DNA of 64,000 nt from Nocardiopsis_B sediminis (GCF_042650565.1 NZ_JBHSBH010000015.1:496001-560000), one strand, 5' to 3'. Shown: positions 36,731 through 46,382, counted from the stretch's first letter. The notes: a model not told the origin generated them from the letters alone. Numbers and translations: made by a program.

Positions 36731-37495
36731 GTGCGCATAGCCCTCGTCGACTCCGGGATCGGGATGCTGTCCACCGCCGCGGCGCTGCGCGCCGCGCGCC
36801 CCGACGCCGACCTGATCCTGTCCATGGACCCCGACCACATGCCGTGGGGTCCCCGCGCCCCCGAGGACGTCATCGGGCGCGCCCTGGCCGGGGCCAGGGC
36901 CGCAGCCGCCACCCGCGGGCCCGGTGTCGACGCCGTCGTGGTGCCCTGCAACACCGCCTCCGTCCACGGCCTCACCGCGCTGCGCGCGGAGTTCGAGCCG
37001 GCGATCCCGGTCGTCGGCACGGTCCCCCCCATCAAGCCGGCGGCGGCCGGCGGCGGGCCGGTCGCGGTGTGGTCCACCGCCGCCACCACCCGCAGCCGCT
37101 ACCAGCGCGACCTGGTCGAACGCTTCGCCCCGGACGTCGCGGTGGCCCAGGTCGCCTGTGTGGGCATGGCCGAGGCCGTGGAGTCGGCCGATCCCGGCGC
37201 CGTCGCCGCGGCGGTCGCCTATGCGGTGGAGCGCACCCCCGCCGATGTGACGGCGGTGGTCCTGGGCTGCACCCACTACGACCTGATCGGCGACGAGATC
37301 TCGGCCGCTCTGGGCCACCGCGCGGAACTGTTCACTGCCGCCGGCGCGGTGGCCGCGCAGGCGCTGCGCCGGATGGGCATCGACCCGGCCCCGGGCCTGG
37401 CGCGGACCGGCACACTGACGGTCCTGGCCAGCGGCCGCCCCGCCGACCTGCCCAAAGCCGCACTCACCTACCCCGCGGGCACCGCCCTGCTCTAG
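36731..37495 (+). CDS. Glutamate/aspartate racemase family protein (MurI-like)
   Basis: 254-residue cofactor-independent racemase. The two catalytic cysteines are Cys73 (VPCNTAS) and Cys180 (GCTHYDL), and the substrate loop near the start is Asp7-Ser8 (DSGIGMLST). MurI usually has DSGIGGLSV and about 265-290 residues, so this copy is short and atypical at that loop. It could supply D-glutamate for the cell wall or be a separate Asp/Glu racemase. The GTG start at 36731 has only a weak AGGA ribosome site. It is divergent from the tmsA-like gene and convergent with the TPR-like gene. Confidence 0.8.
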   Translation: MRIALVDSGIGMLSTAAALRAARPDADLILSMDPDHMPWGPRAPEDVIGRALAGARAAAATRGPGVDAVVVPCNTASVHGLTALRAEFEPAIPVVGTVPPIKPAAAGGGPVAVWSTAATTRSRYQRDLVERFAPDVAVAQVACVGMAEAVESADPGAVAAAVAYAVERTPADVTAVVLGCTHYDLIGDEISAALGHRAELFTAAGAVAAQALRRMGIDPAPGLARTGTLTVLASGRPADLPKAALTYPAGTALL

Positions 37496-37532
37496 CCGGA
37501 ACGGCACCGGCACGCTCCCAGCCGTTGGCGCA

Positions 37533-38996
37533 CTAGTGCACCCGCGCGGGTTCGGGCGTGATCAGGGCGGCGTCGGTGAGGGTGCGGACCAGGGTCCGCA
37601 CCCCGGCGGTGTCGTTGTCGTAGAGCAGCGTCTCCAGCAGCGACAGCGCCGCCTTCTGGTCGCCGGGCATCCGGCGCACGTGCCGCCACTGCGGCTCGGC
37701 GGCGACGTCGGTGAGCATCAGCGTGCGGCCCACCTGGCCCAGCGCGTTGAGCAGCGAGGCGTCGTCGGGCCGGTACGGCAGCGCGGCGACCACGAGGTCG
37801 GCCTGCCGTTCGGGGTCGACCTGTTCGGGCGGCTCGGTGCGCAGGAGCGCGAGGAGGTCGGCCGCCGGGACCGGGAGGACCACCGGCGGCACCGCCCGCA
37901 CCGCCGCGCGGGCCTCGGCGAGGTCGCCCGCGGGGTCGTCGACCCGGCGGACCCGGGTCAGCGCGCGCTCGGCGCGCAGCACGGCGCTCTCGGCCACCCA
38001 GCGGGCGCCGCGGGCGGCGGCCAGCCGGGCCGCGCTCAGCGAGATCTCCAGGCAGGGCCGGTGCGCGCCGACGCGTTCGCAGTAGCGCGACCAGGTGGTC
38101 AGCGTGACGCCGAGCCGCCAGTCGTTGCGCAGCGCCCCCTGCGCGGCCAGGTGCTCGGCCGCCTCGACCCAGGCCGGGCGCAGCGCGGGGTGGGCGTCGG
38201 CGTCGCGCAGGTCGGGCAGGGCGTCGACGGCGTCGACGACCGGGCACCGCCCCGTGCGGGAGAGCCAGGCGAGCAGCCGGGCGCGCTCGGCGCGGATCCG
38301 GCGCAGCGCCGCCGAGCGGACCGGGCCGGAGGGCCAGGGCGCCGTTCCGGCGGCCTCGATCCGGCCGAGCGCGTCGAGCGCATCGGCGTGGCGGTCCTGG
38401 TGCCGCAGGGCGCGCACGTAGCCGAAGGCGTAGTCGATGCCCACCCGGCCGCCGGCGGCGCGGACGTCGGCGGCGCGGGCGTCGAGTTCGGCCACGGCTT
38501 CGTCGGGACGGTCGTCGTCGACGAGGGTGTCGGCGTGGGCGAGTGCGAGGGCGGGAAACGCCGGGTGGCCGGGGCGCGTGTGCGCCCGGGCAATGGTCAG
38601 CAGGGCGGCGCGGTCGACGACGTAGCCGGGGCCGTCGATCGTGGCGTAGCAGGCGAGCGCGTTCTCGGCCGCGCACACCGCGGGCGGGCATCCGGCGTGG
38701 CCGGAATCGGGGTGGGCGTTGTCGAGCTGGGCCAGCGCATCGGGGAGCGCGATGGTCCCCTCGGCGCGGTCGCCCACCCGCGCGGCCACGGGCCAGTGGT
38801 CGAGGAAGGCCGGCAGCCAGGGCGGGGTTCCGGCGTCGCGGGCCGCGCGGCGGGCGATCGGGAGCAGGGTGGCGATGCGGGCGGCGTCGCCGTCGGCGGC
38901 GAGCTGAGGCAGGCGCGCGACGGCGTCGGCGAGCTCGGCGTGCCCGCATTCGCGCAGGTCCCGGGTTGTCTCGGCCAGCCACGTCCACACACTCAT
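37533..38996 (-). CDS. Helical-repeat (TPR-like) protein
   Basis: 487 residues, about a quarter Ala and a tenth Arg and Asp, made of short amphipathic helices in repeating pairs, for example AFGYVRALRHQDRHADALDALGRIE. No catalytic motif, signal peptide or membrane segment is visible. The layout suggests a TPR-type scaffold or an effector domain separated from its regulator. It stands alone between convergent and divergent genes. Function unknown. Confidence 0.6.
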   Translation of the reverse strand: MSVWTWLAETTRDLRECGHAELADAVARLPQLAADGDAARIATLLPIARRAARDAGTPPWLPAFLDHWPVAARVGDRAEGTIALPDALAQLDNAHPDSGHAGCPPAVCAAENALACYATIDGPGYVVDRAALLTIARAHTRPGHPAFPALALAHADTLVDDDRPDEAVAELDARAADVRAAGGRVGIDYAFGYVRALRHQDRHADALDALGRIEAAGTAPWPSGPVRSAALRRIRAERARLLAWLSRTGRCPVVDAVDALPDLRDADAHPALRPAWVEAAEHLAAQGALRNDWRLGVTLTTWSRYCERVGAHRPCLEISLSAARLAAARGARWVAESAVLRAERALTRVRRVDDPAGDLAEARAAVRAVPPVVLPVPAADLLALLRTEPPEQVDPERQADLVVAALPYRPDDASLLNALGQVGRTLMLTDVAAEPQWRHVRRMPGDQKAALSLLETLLYDNDTAGVRTLVRTLTDAALITPEPARVH

Positions 38997-39187
38997 CAGC
39001 TATCCCCCTCGTCGGTGCGCACTGAAAGTAGCAGAGCGATCACTCTGGCGTGACCGAAATCCGAAAAGTCCCGTGTCCGCGCGGGCCGATAGACTTGTTT
39101 CAGGGGGACCGGCACACGTTCACGACCACGATCCGAGACGGCACGGGCGCGGCGGCACCGGTCGGCACTGACGGGAGCACGACACCT

Positions 39188-39535
39188 ATGGGATGGAGAG
39201 ACCGGTTCGGCCTGCGCAAGGCCAAGCGGCGCGGCAAGGCGCGCTTCGACCGCGCGGCCGAGGACTCCGACCTCAAGGCCCTTATCGACTTCACCAAGAG
39301 CAGGATCGGCGTGGAGTTCTTCGTCGAACCCGAGACCTTCGCCACCAGCACCACCGCGGTCGCCGTGGCCACCGACGGCGAGTGGATCCGGCGCCGGGTG
39401 GGCTCGCCCGACGTCATCCGCCGGGTCGCCCGCGACCTCCGGGCGCCGGTGTACGACGTCCAGATCGTGGGCTACCCCAAGCGCATGCGCGAATGGACCG
39501 CGCGCAACAAGCGTGGCCTGTCCCTCGACGACTGA
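39188..39535 (+). CDS. Conserved small hypothetical protein
   Basis: 115 residues with a strongly basic N-terminus (RKAKRRGKARFDR) followed by a compact alpha/beta region (KSRIGVEFFVEPETFATSTTAVAVATDGEWIRRRVGSPDVIRRVARDL) and a basic C-terminus. I chose the ATG at 39188 (MGWRDRFGL) over the longer frame that runs into the upstream promoter; GGGAG lies 11 bases before it. I do not recognise the family. Confidence 0.62.
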   Translation: MGWRDRFGLRKAKRRGKARFDRAAEDSDLKALIDFTKSRIGVEFFVEPETFATSTTAVAVATDGEWIRRRVGSPDVIRRVARDLRAPVYDVQIVGYPKRMREWTARNKRGLSLDD

Positions 39536-39662
39536 GGGTGCTTCCCGCTCGGCCGCCGGTCTCCTCGAGGCGGCGCCCCTCGTCGCGGCTTACCTTCGTG
39601 CCCCCCGACCGGCTATACAGTCGCAATGACGCATTGAACGCAACGGGAGCGCTACCGCCCCG

Positions 39663-40928
39663 ATGGCGAACAAACCGAGGACACGGGCGGAAGGGAAGTC
39701 GCGACCTCGTATGAGCGCGCCCAGCAGGAACGGCATGCCGGCATGGCTCCCCAAGGCGATGTTGCTCGCCGTGTGGACGGTGATCGCCTTCGGCGTGGCC
39801 GGGTGGCTGTTCCTCCAGCTGCGCAGCCTGCTCGTGCTCCTGCTGATCTCCCTGTTCCTGGCGCTGGCCCTGGAGCCGGCCGTCAACTGGCTGAACCAGC
39901 ACCGGTGGCCGCGGGGCGTGGCCACCGGCACGGTGATGCTCACCGGGCTGGCCATCGTGGTGCTGTTCTTCTCGGTGCTGGGCTCGATGCTGGTCGGCCA
40001 GGTGCTGGAGTTCGTCAACCAGGTGCCGGCCATGAGCCGGGGGCTGCTGAGCTGGGTGAACTCAACGTTCCACACCCAGTTCTCCCCCAACACCCTGCTG
40101 AGCGAGATCACCGACGCCACGGGTCTGATCGACCAGTACGCCTCCAGCGTCGCCGAGAACGCCTGGGGTGCCGGGACCACCCTGCTTGTGCTGCTGTTCA
40201 ACGGGCTGACCGTCGCGTTGTTCACCTACTACCTGACCGCCGACGGCCCGCGGTTCCGCCGCACCATCTGCTCGGTGCTGCCGCCCCGGACCCAGCGCGA
40301 GGTGCTGCGCGCCTGGGAGATCGCGATCAGCAAGACCGGCGGCTACATCTACTCGCGCGCCCTGCTGGCCCTCATCGCGACCGTGGCGCACTACGTGGCG
40401 CTGGCGGTTCTGGACGTCCACTACGCCTTCGCGCTGGCCCTGTGGGTGGGCGTGCTCTCGCAGTTCATCCCCACCGTAGGGACCTACATCGGCGGGGCGC
40501 TACCGGTCCTGGTGGCGCTCATGCAGGGCCCCTGGCCGGCCGTGTGGATGCTCATCTTCATCACGCTCTACCAGCAGTTCGAGAACTACCTGCTCCAGCC
40601 GCGCATCACCGCCCGCACCCTGGACATGCACCCGGCGGTGGCGTTCGGGTCGGTCATCGCCGGCGCGGCGATCCTCAACGCGCCCGGCGCCCTGCTGGCC
40701 CTGCCGGTGGGCGCGAGCCTCCAGGCGTTCCTGAGCGTCTACATCCGCCGCTACAAGGTGGCCGAGCACCCGCTGCTCGACGCCGCCGATGACGACGCCC
40801 TGCACCGCGAATCGCACGGTGCGCACACCGGCGCCGCCGGCCCGCCCGCCGCGCCCCCGGCGGACCCCGCTCCCCCGGCGGAGCCGCCGGGCCCCGCCGA
40901 TCCGGCGCCCGCCACCGACGGACGGTGA
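39663..40928 (+). CDS. AI-2E family (UPF0118/PerM) membrane transporter
   Basis: 421-residue integral membrane protein with about eight hydrophobic helices. The family signature segments are LLISLFLALALEPAVNWL near the start, IPTVGTYIGGALPVLVALMQGPW in the middle and NYLLQPRITARTLDMHPAVAFGSVIAGA toward the end. Members include exporters of small signals or antiporters, and most are uncharacterised. The last 45 residues are a Pro/Ala-rich cytoplasmic tail. Confidence 0.85.
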   Translation: MANKPRTRAEGKSRPRMSAPSRNGMPAWLPKAMLLAVWTVIAFGVAGWLFLQLRSLLVLLLISLFLALALEPAVNWLNQHRWPRGVATGTVMLTGLAIVVLFFSVLGSMLVGQVLEFVNQVPAMSRGLLSWVNSTFHTQFSPNTLLSEITDATGLIDQYASSVAENAWGAGTTLLVLLFNGLTVALFTYYLTADGPRFRRTICSVLPPRTQREVLRAWEIAISKTGGYIYSRALLALIATVAHYVALAVLDVHYAFALALWVGVLSQFIPTVGTYIGGALPVLVALMQGPWPAVWMLIFITLYQQFENYLLQPRITARTLDMHPAVAFGSVIAGAAILNAPGALLALPVGASLQAFLSVYIRRYKVAEHPLLDAADDDALHRESHGAHTGAAGPPAAPPADPAPPAEPPGPADPAPATDGR

Positions 40929-41121
40929 GCCCCGGTTCCCTGGGAGGCGGGAGGGCAACCTACCCCACGCGGACGGCGGGTGGGAAGGTGCCGGAGGGCC
41001 CTGCGTACGGCGCGTTCGCGTTTTTGGCCATTGATGACGACAGTTTGTAGGAACTCCTTCGGCGAACCGGTTCCCTAACAGGGGGTCGCCATCGCATACT
41101 CGCCTGGGAGGGGGACTAAGG

Positions 41122-41646
41122 ATGAAGCAGGATCTCACCGCTCTCTGCTGCGAGTGCGGCGCGAGCCGCAAGGTCAGCGCCTATCGCGGCGTGGGCGAGG
41201 CGCAATCGGCCTACGGGCTGGCGCGGTGCGTGGTGTGGCGGATGTGCCGCCCCTGCGGCCAGCGCACCTACCACGCCTACCTGCGCGCCGACCGCGACCG
41301 CGACGAGCTGGAGGACGCGCTCAAGCTCGACGACGCCCTGGCCTCCGAAGCCCTTGACGAGGAGATCGAGCAGCTGCGGCTGTGCGGGATCGACATCGGC
41401 CACGCACCGGTCCCCGCGGTCTGGGACGGCCAGCCCGTGGGCATGGTCACCCAGCGCCTCACCGACCACTCCTACGCGATCGTGCTCGACCCCGGTGCGT
41501 CGGTGGTGGCGCGGCTCAAGCTCATCGACCTGATGTGGAACGAGCTCTCGATCGGCGACCACGACGACCGCTGGTACATCCAGCCGTCGGACGACGACTC
41601 CCCCGGCTACGCGGTCCGGCTGTTCGGCTACCGGGTGCGCCGCTGA
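41122..41646 (+). CDS. Cys-rich N-terminal hypothetical protein
   Basis: 174 residues. The first 50 carry a possible zinc-binding set (LCCECGASRK and MCRPCGQRTYH), followed by an acidic helix and an alpha/beta C-terminal region (SYAIVLDPGASVVARLKLIDLMWNELSIGDHDDRWYI). The ATG at 41122 has GGGAGGGGG upstream. It stands alone. Function unknown. Confidence 0.7.
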   Translation: MKQDLTALCCECGASRKVSAYRGVGEAQSAYGLARCVVWRMCRPCGQRTYHAYLRADRDRDELEDALKLDDALASEALDEEIEQLRLCGIDIGHAPVPAVWDGQPVGMVTQRLTDHSYAIVLDPGASVVARLKLIDLMWNELSIGDHDDRWYIQPSDDDSPGYAVRLFGYRVRR

Positions 41647-41707
41647 GCCGGCGCCCGACCCGTTCCTCTGGCCACGCTCCTCTAGCTCAAGCGCTCTCGG
41701 CCACGGC

Positions 41708-43744
41708 TCACCCCGCCACCGGCTCAGCCGGCGGTTCCGCGGAGGCCGACGCCGCGAGCCGGCGCAGCGCGGCTCGCGCGGTCTCGGGGTCGGTGGTGGC
41801 CCAGTAGGGCGGCAGCGACGACCGCAGGAACCCCCCGTAGCGGGCGGTGGCCAGCCGGGGATCGAGCACCGCGACCACACCGCGGTCGTCCATCGACCGC
41901 AGCAGCCGCCCCGTGCCCTGCGCCAAGAGCAGCGCCGCGTGCGTGGCCGCCACCGCCATGAAGCCGTTGCCGCCGTGCGCCCCCACCGCGCGCTGCCGCG
42001 CCGAGGCCAGGGGGTCGTCGGGCCGCGGAAACGGGATGCGGTCGACGATGACCAGCTGGAGCGAGGGCCCCGGGACGTCGACCCCCTGCCATAGCGACAG
42101 CGTGCCGAACAGGCACGCGGACTGGTCGTCGGTGAACTCGCCGACCAGCCGCCCGGTGGAGTCGTCGCCCTGGCACAGGATGGGCAGGTCGAGGCGGTCG
42201 CGCAGCTCCTCGGTGGCCTGGGTGGCGGCCCGCATGGACGAGAACAGGCCCAGCGTGCGCCCGCCGGCGGCCTCGATGAGCCCGGCGATCTCATCGAGGT
42301 AGCGGGGGTCGAGGCCGTCGCGGCCGGGGGTGGGCAGGTGCTTGGCGACGTAGAGGATGCCGCTGCGCGCGTGGTCGAACGGGGATCCGACGTCGAGGGC
42401 GCGCCAGCGGGGCTCGCCGTCGGAGGTGGGGTCGTCCTCGGTCTGCCCGGTGGTCTCGCGGCCCAGGCCCCACTGCACCGCCAGCGAGGTGAAGGAGCCG
42501 CCCAGCGACAGGGTGGCCGAGGTCAGCACCGCAGTGCGGTCGCCGAACAGCTTCTCGCGCAGCAGCCCGCCCACCCCCAGCGGGGCGACGTGCAGCGACG
42601 GCGGCTGCTTGGGCCCCTTGGCCAGCCACACGACATCGCGGCGGTCGCGCAGCGCCGGTTCGAACGACTCCAGGACGCGCACGGCGGTGTCGTGGACCTC
42701 TTCGAGCGCGGCCACGGCCAGCTTGCGGCCGGTGGCGGAGTCGGGATCGGCCTCGCCGCCACCGGTGGACTTCACGGCGGTGAGGCAGGCGTGGGCGGAG
42801 TCGCGGACCGCCGCGACCGCGGTGGCCAGGGGGTCGGGCAGGTGGTCGATGCGGCCGGGGTCGGCGTCGGTGAACATCAGCGCCAGGCCCTCGCCGGCCT
42901 CGGAGAGGCGTTCGGTCAGCCCGGCCTCGCACAGCCGCGAGGCGCGCTTGGCGGCGATGCCCACCGGGCGCTCGCCCAGCACCCCCGTGGCCACCGAGGT
43001 GACCCGGTCGACGAGCTCGTGGGCTTCGTCGACGACGAGGGTGCGGTGCTCGGGCAGCAGCTGGTAGCCCTGGAGCGCGCCGATGGCCAGCATGGCGTGG
43101 TTGGTGACGACGATGTCGGCCCCGCCGGAGTCGGCGCGCGCCAGCTCGGCGAAGCACTCCTGGCCGAAGGCGCACGCCGATGCGCCCACGCACTCGTTCG
43201 CCGAGACCGACACCTGCCGCCAGGCGAGGTCGCTCACCCCGGGGACGAGTTCGTCGCGGTCGCCCGTGACGGTGTCGTCGGCCCACTCGTGCAGCCGTTT
43301 GACCTGGCGCCCCAGTGAGGACAGCTGGCGGGGGTCGAACAGCTCGGCCTCATCGGGTTCGGAGTCGCCGGCGGTCTGCAACCGGTGGCGGCACAGGTAG
43401 TTGCGCCGCCCCTTGAGGATGGCGAACGTGGGTTCGCGGCCGAGCAGCGGCCCCAGCGCCGCGGCCAGCCGCGGGAGGTCGCGGTCGATGAGCTGGCGCT
43501 GGAGGGCGATGGTGGCGGTGGAGACCACCACGGTGGTGTCCTCGGCCATGGCATGGCGGATGGCGGGGACCAGGTAGGCCAGCGATTTTCCGGTGCCGGT
43601 GCCCGCCTGCACGACGAGGTGCTCGCTGTCGCGGACGGCGGAATCGACCGCGTGGGCCATGGCGTGCTGGCCGTCGCGCCGGGCTCCGCCCAGGGCGCGG
43701 ACGGCGGTGTCCAGCAGGGTGTCGACGTCGGGGAGTTCAGCCAC
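41708..43744 (-). CDS. DinG-family ATP-dependent DNA helicase
   Basis: About 678-residue superfamily 2 helicase of the XPD/DinG group, which unwinds DNA with 5'-to-3' polarity. The Walker A motif is GTGTGKS, the DEAH box is VVDEAHELVDR, and a Cys quartet between them (NYLCRHRL, then NECVGASACAFGQECF) fits the iron-sulphur cluster of the family. The C-terminal helicase motifs include FGTLSLWQGVDVPGPSLQLVIVDRIPFP and GTGRLLRS. I place the start at a GTG at 43744 (VAELPDVDTLL) because the helicase fold begins there; a GTG at 43792 is possible, and neither has a good ribosome site. No LexA box is visible upstream. Confidence 0.85.
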   Translation of the reverse strand: MAELPDVDTLLDTAVRALGGARRDGQHAMAHAVDSAVRDSEHLVVQAGTGTGKSLAYLVPAIRHAMAEDTTVVVSTATIALQRQLIDRDLPRLAAALGPLLGREPTFAILKGRRNYLCRHRLQTAGDSEPDEAELFDPRQLSSLGRQVKRLHEWADDTVTGDRDELVPGVSDLAWRQVSVSANECVGASACAFGQECFAELARADSGGADIVVTNHAMLAIGALQGYQLLPEHRTLVVDEAHELVDRVTSVATGVLGERPVGIAAKRASRLCEAGLTERLSEAGEGLALMFTDADPGRIDHLPDPLATAVAAVRDSAHACLTAVKSTGGGEADPDSATGRKLAVAALEEVHDTAVRVLESFEPALRDRRDVVWLAKGPKQPPSLHVAPLGVGGLLREKLFGDRTAVLTSATLSLGGSFTSLAVQWGLGRETTGQTEDDPTSDGEPRWRALDVGSPFDHARSGILYVAKHLPTPGRDGLDPRYLDEIAGLIEAAGGRTLGLFSSMRAATQATEELRDRLDLPILCQGDDSTGRLVGEFTDDQSACLFGTLSLWQGVDVPGPSLQLVIVDRIPFPRPDDPLASARQRAVGAHGGNGFMAVAATHAALLLAQGTGRLLRSMDDRGVVAVLDPRLATARYGGFLRSSLPPYWATTDPETARAALRRLAASASAEPPAEPVAG

Positions 43745-43801
43745 GGATGCGACAGTACCGCTCCGTGACGACGGGTGCGCGCCGTCGTCCACACCCGCGG
43801 C

Positions 43802-43834
43802 GGCCGCCCCCCGCCGGTGGCGGGGCGGGCGGCC
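43802..43834 (-). terminator. Hairpin after the DUF427 gene
   Basis: GGCCGCCCCCCGCC pairs with GGCGGGGCGGGCGGCC with a small bulge and a GGT loop, 13 bases past the stop of the 43847-44638 gene. Confidence 0.55.
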
Positions 43835-43846
43835 GCCGGCCCGCGG

Positions 43847-44638
43847 TCACTTGCGCTCGACGGTGATCTCCAGCTCGTCGTGGAGGAAGCAGAAGTGGTC
43901 GCGCACGTCCTGCCCGTCCTTCAGCGGAGCGGGCAGGGACCAGGCGACGTCGGGGATCTCGCGGTCCCCCGCGCGCAGGGTCCAGTAGGACGCCCGCCCC
44001 TTGTAGGGGCAGAACGTGGTGGTGTGGCTGGGCACCAGCAGGTCGCGGCGGACGTCGCCGGGCGGCAGGTACCACCGGTTGGGCAGGCCGGTCTCGGAGA
44101 GCACGTAGGCCCCGGAGCTGAGGGCGATGACCTGGTCGCCCAAGGAGACCCGCACCAGGCTGGACGACAAGCGGGTGTCGACCCGGTGGAACGGGTCGCG
44201 CAGGTGGCCCTCGATGGGCTCCTCCTCGTCGAACCAGGCGTCGGCGGCCGACATGTACATGGCCGACAGGCCGCGCAGCCAGGTCGACTCCGGCATCGGG
44301 TCGGTGTAGGCCCACACCGCGTTCTCCACCACGCGGTCGCCGGCTCTGAGGTGCCAGTACGAGGCGTCGCCCTTGAAGGGGCAGTGGGTGGTGTGGTCGC
44401 TGGGCTCCAGCATCGCCGCCGGTATGTCCTCGGTCGGCACGTAGAGCTGGGGCAGCAGCCGGGTCTCGTGCACCAGGTAGCCCCGATCGGAGTCGAGCAC
44501 GTCCAGGCCGGCCAGCTCGGCGCGCACCCGCCGCGGGAACGCGCTCATGTACAGCGCATGGCGTGGCCCGTCGAGCGCATAGTTCACGGTCGAGGGCGCA
44601 TCGGCGGCGAGCGGCCCGCCGCCCATGGTCAGTGACAT
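43847..44638 (-). CDS. DUF427 domain protein with two repeats
   Basis: 263 residues built of two DUF427 units (about 10-125 and 145-255). The shared pattern is a short VLDSDRGYLVHETRLLPQLYVP-like strand and a CPFKG or CPYKG segment followed by ASYW (THCPFKGDASYWHL and TFCPYKGRASYWTL). The domain is common in actinobacteria and its biochemical role is unsettled. The ATG at 44638 has AAGGAG nine bases upstream and is preferred over the ATG five codons earlier. Confidence 0.82.
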   Translation of the reverse strand: MSLTMGGGPLAADAPSTVNYALDGPRHALYMSAFPRRVRAELAGLDVLDSDRGYLVHETRLLPQLYVPTEDIPAAMLEPSDHTTHCPFKGDASYWHLRAGDRVVENAVWAYTDPMPESTWLRGLSAMYMSAADAWFDEEEPIEGHLRDPFHRVDTRLSSSLVRVSLGDQVIALSSGAYVLSETGLPNRWYLPPGDVRRDLLVPSHTTTFCPYKGRASYWTLRAGDREIPDVAWSLPAPLKDGQDVRDHFCFLHDELEITVERK

Positions 44639-44664
44639 CCCCGTCTCCTTCACCGTCGGTAACG

Positions 44665-44695
44665 GCCATCGCAGGGGTACTACCCCTGCGATGGC
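44665..44695. terminator. Perfect 15-base hairpin
   Basis: GCCATCGCAGGGGTA (44665-44679) and TACCCCTGCGATGGC (44681-44695) are exactly complementary around a single C. It lies between the stop of the surface-protein gene and the start of the DUF427 gene, so it probably ends the former's transcript; there is no T run. Confidence 0.6.
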
Positions 44696-44739
44696 GCCTT
44701 CACCTGCCGGTCCGGGGACGGGTGCGCGGACCCGGGGGC

Positions 44740-45885
44740 TCAGACGTCGTCGCCGTCGAACCCGGACTTGCGCGCGCGGCCGAGGTAGATCGCGGTGGCG
44801 CCGCCCGCCAGGGCCGCGATCCCCGCTCCCACGAGGCCCACGAGCGCCGACCCCGCCACGGGCAGGCTGCCGTCACGGGACTGGGGGACCTCCGACGGGG
44901 CCCACCCGGCGGGCGGCGGGGCCGAAACCGACGGCGACGGAACGGGCGAGGGTGTGGGGGTGGGGCCGGTCGACTCCGGCGGGCTCGGCTCGGCGGAGTC
45001 GGACTCCGGCGGGGTGGGCGATGCCGCGTGGGGCTCGCCCGAGGGGGTGGGGCCGGGCTCGTCCGCGCCGCTGGTGCGCACGCCGGCGGCGGCGAGGTCG
45101 AGCCGGTACTCGGCGTACTGCGTGGTGCCGTCCTCGGGGGCGACCTCGGTGACCTGGAAGGTGATCCCCAGCCAGGCGTCGGCGGCGGAGCCGGCGCCGA
45201 CCGGCGCCGAGGCGCCGGGGTCGGCCGCGTCGGCTTCGGCGTACTGCTGTGCGGTGACGGCGAGCAGCACCGTAGTGCCGTCGTCCAAGCTCCGGGTGAA
45301 GGTCTCCTCGTAGGCGCCGTCGCCGAGGTCGGCGGGCTCCCCGAGGATGCTCAGGCCGCGGACGGCGAGCTCGGCCTCGGCGCCCTCTTCCCGGGTCCAG
45401 CTCGCGGTGGACTCGGCGGAGTCCAAGGCGACCAGGTGCTCGGCGCCGAAGGCATCGGCGACGGTGCCGCCCTCGGCTGCGGCAGCGGAGCAGGCCGGGT
45501 CGAAGCGCAGGTCGCGGACCGCGGAGGCGGCCCAGAGCGAGGAGTCGCCGCGCTCGGCGACCCCGTAGCCGGCGGGCGGGCCGTCCGGGAAGTGCCGGCC
45601 CGATGCGGCGCCGTCGGGGTCGTCGCTCCAGGAAGCGGTGGATTCGGCGCCGTCGCGGTCGGTGTCGGCATCGCCGATGGGGCCCTGGGCGCACCACTCG
45701 ACCGTCGCCATGCGGGCGGTCGCGGAGTGGGGGCCGGAGCCGGGGGCCGCCGGGTCGGCGACGGCGGGCGCGGCGGCGAACGGGGCACTGGCCAGTGCCG
45801 CTGCGGCGAGACCGGCGGCGGCGCCGGAGATGATCCGCCGGGGCGGGGTCGAGGGACGGAACCGGGTGGGGGAACTCGGAATCAC
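44740..45885 (-). CDS. Secreted wall-associated protein with sortase-like C-terminal signal
   Basis: 381-residue exported protein. It has an N-terminal signal peptide (hydrophobic run about 22-42), a central acidic domain in which the short unit AESTASW appears twice, a Pro/Ser/Thr-rich wall-spanning stretch (about 270-335) and a C-terminal LPVAG motif followed by a 20-residue membrane helix and a basic RARK tail. That tail layout is the sortase sorting signal, with LPVAG instead of LPxTG. I prefer the GTG at 45885 because AGAGGA lies five bases upstream; 45900 is an alternative. Surface role unknown; no sortase gene is in the window. Confidence 0.72.
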   Translation of the reverse strand: MIPSSPTRFRPSTPPRRIISGAAAGLAAAALASAPFAAAPAVADPAAPGSGPHSATARMATVEWCAQGPIGDADTDRDGAESTASWSDDPDGAASGRHFPDGPPAGYGVAERGDSSLWAASAVRDLRFDPACSAAAAEGGTVADAFGAEHLVALDSAESTASWTREEGAEAELAVRGLSILGEPADLGDGAYEETFTRSLDDGTTVLLAVTAQQYAEADAADPGASAPVGAGSAADAWLGITFQVTEVAPEDGTTQYAEYRLDLAAAGVRTSGADEPGPTPSGEPHAASPTPPESDSAEPSPPESTGPTPTPSPVPSPSVSAPPPAGWAPSEVPQSRDGSLPVAGSALVGLVGAGIAALAGGATAIYLGRARKSGFDGDDV

Positions 45886-46382
45886 GGCTGTCCTCTGCAC
45901 TATCGGAGACCATTGGCGACGCGTCGCCTGGGGGGAATCTCGTCATGGTCCGATCGGACGCCCGAAGGCACCCACTGTCGAACCTACAGCGCGGCGTCCC
46001 GGCCTCCCAGTCACCGTAGGACCGCGCGCCCGGGGCCCGTTCGCACAACGCCCGGACGGGGCGGCGGAGAGGGTTCGGAAGACGCAGGTCACCGAGTTCT
46101 CCGGAGAAGCGGGCCACATTGGACGCAGCGCGCGCCGAAACGGTTCCCGTTCGGCCACAATCGGCCAGTTCCGGTCGGTGCTGGTGGCGGGTCCGGCCCT
46201 GGTCTCCTGGTGGTCCGGGCGGCCGGTGTCCCCGCCGAGGGGGTGGTGGCGCGGACGCACGGCTCCGGTGTCATGGGTGGGGCGATGGGCGGGGGTACCG
46301 GTGCGCCGGGGCGATCCGGTTGCCTCGATACGGCTCGGGGACCGGCTCCACCGCGGGTGCGGCGACCGCCGCGGCCAACGGG

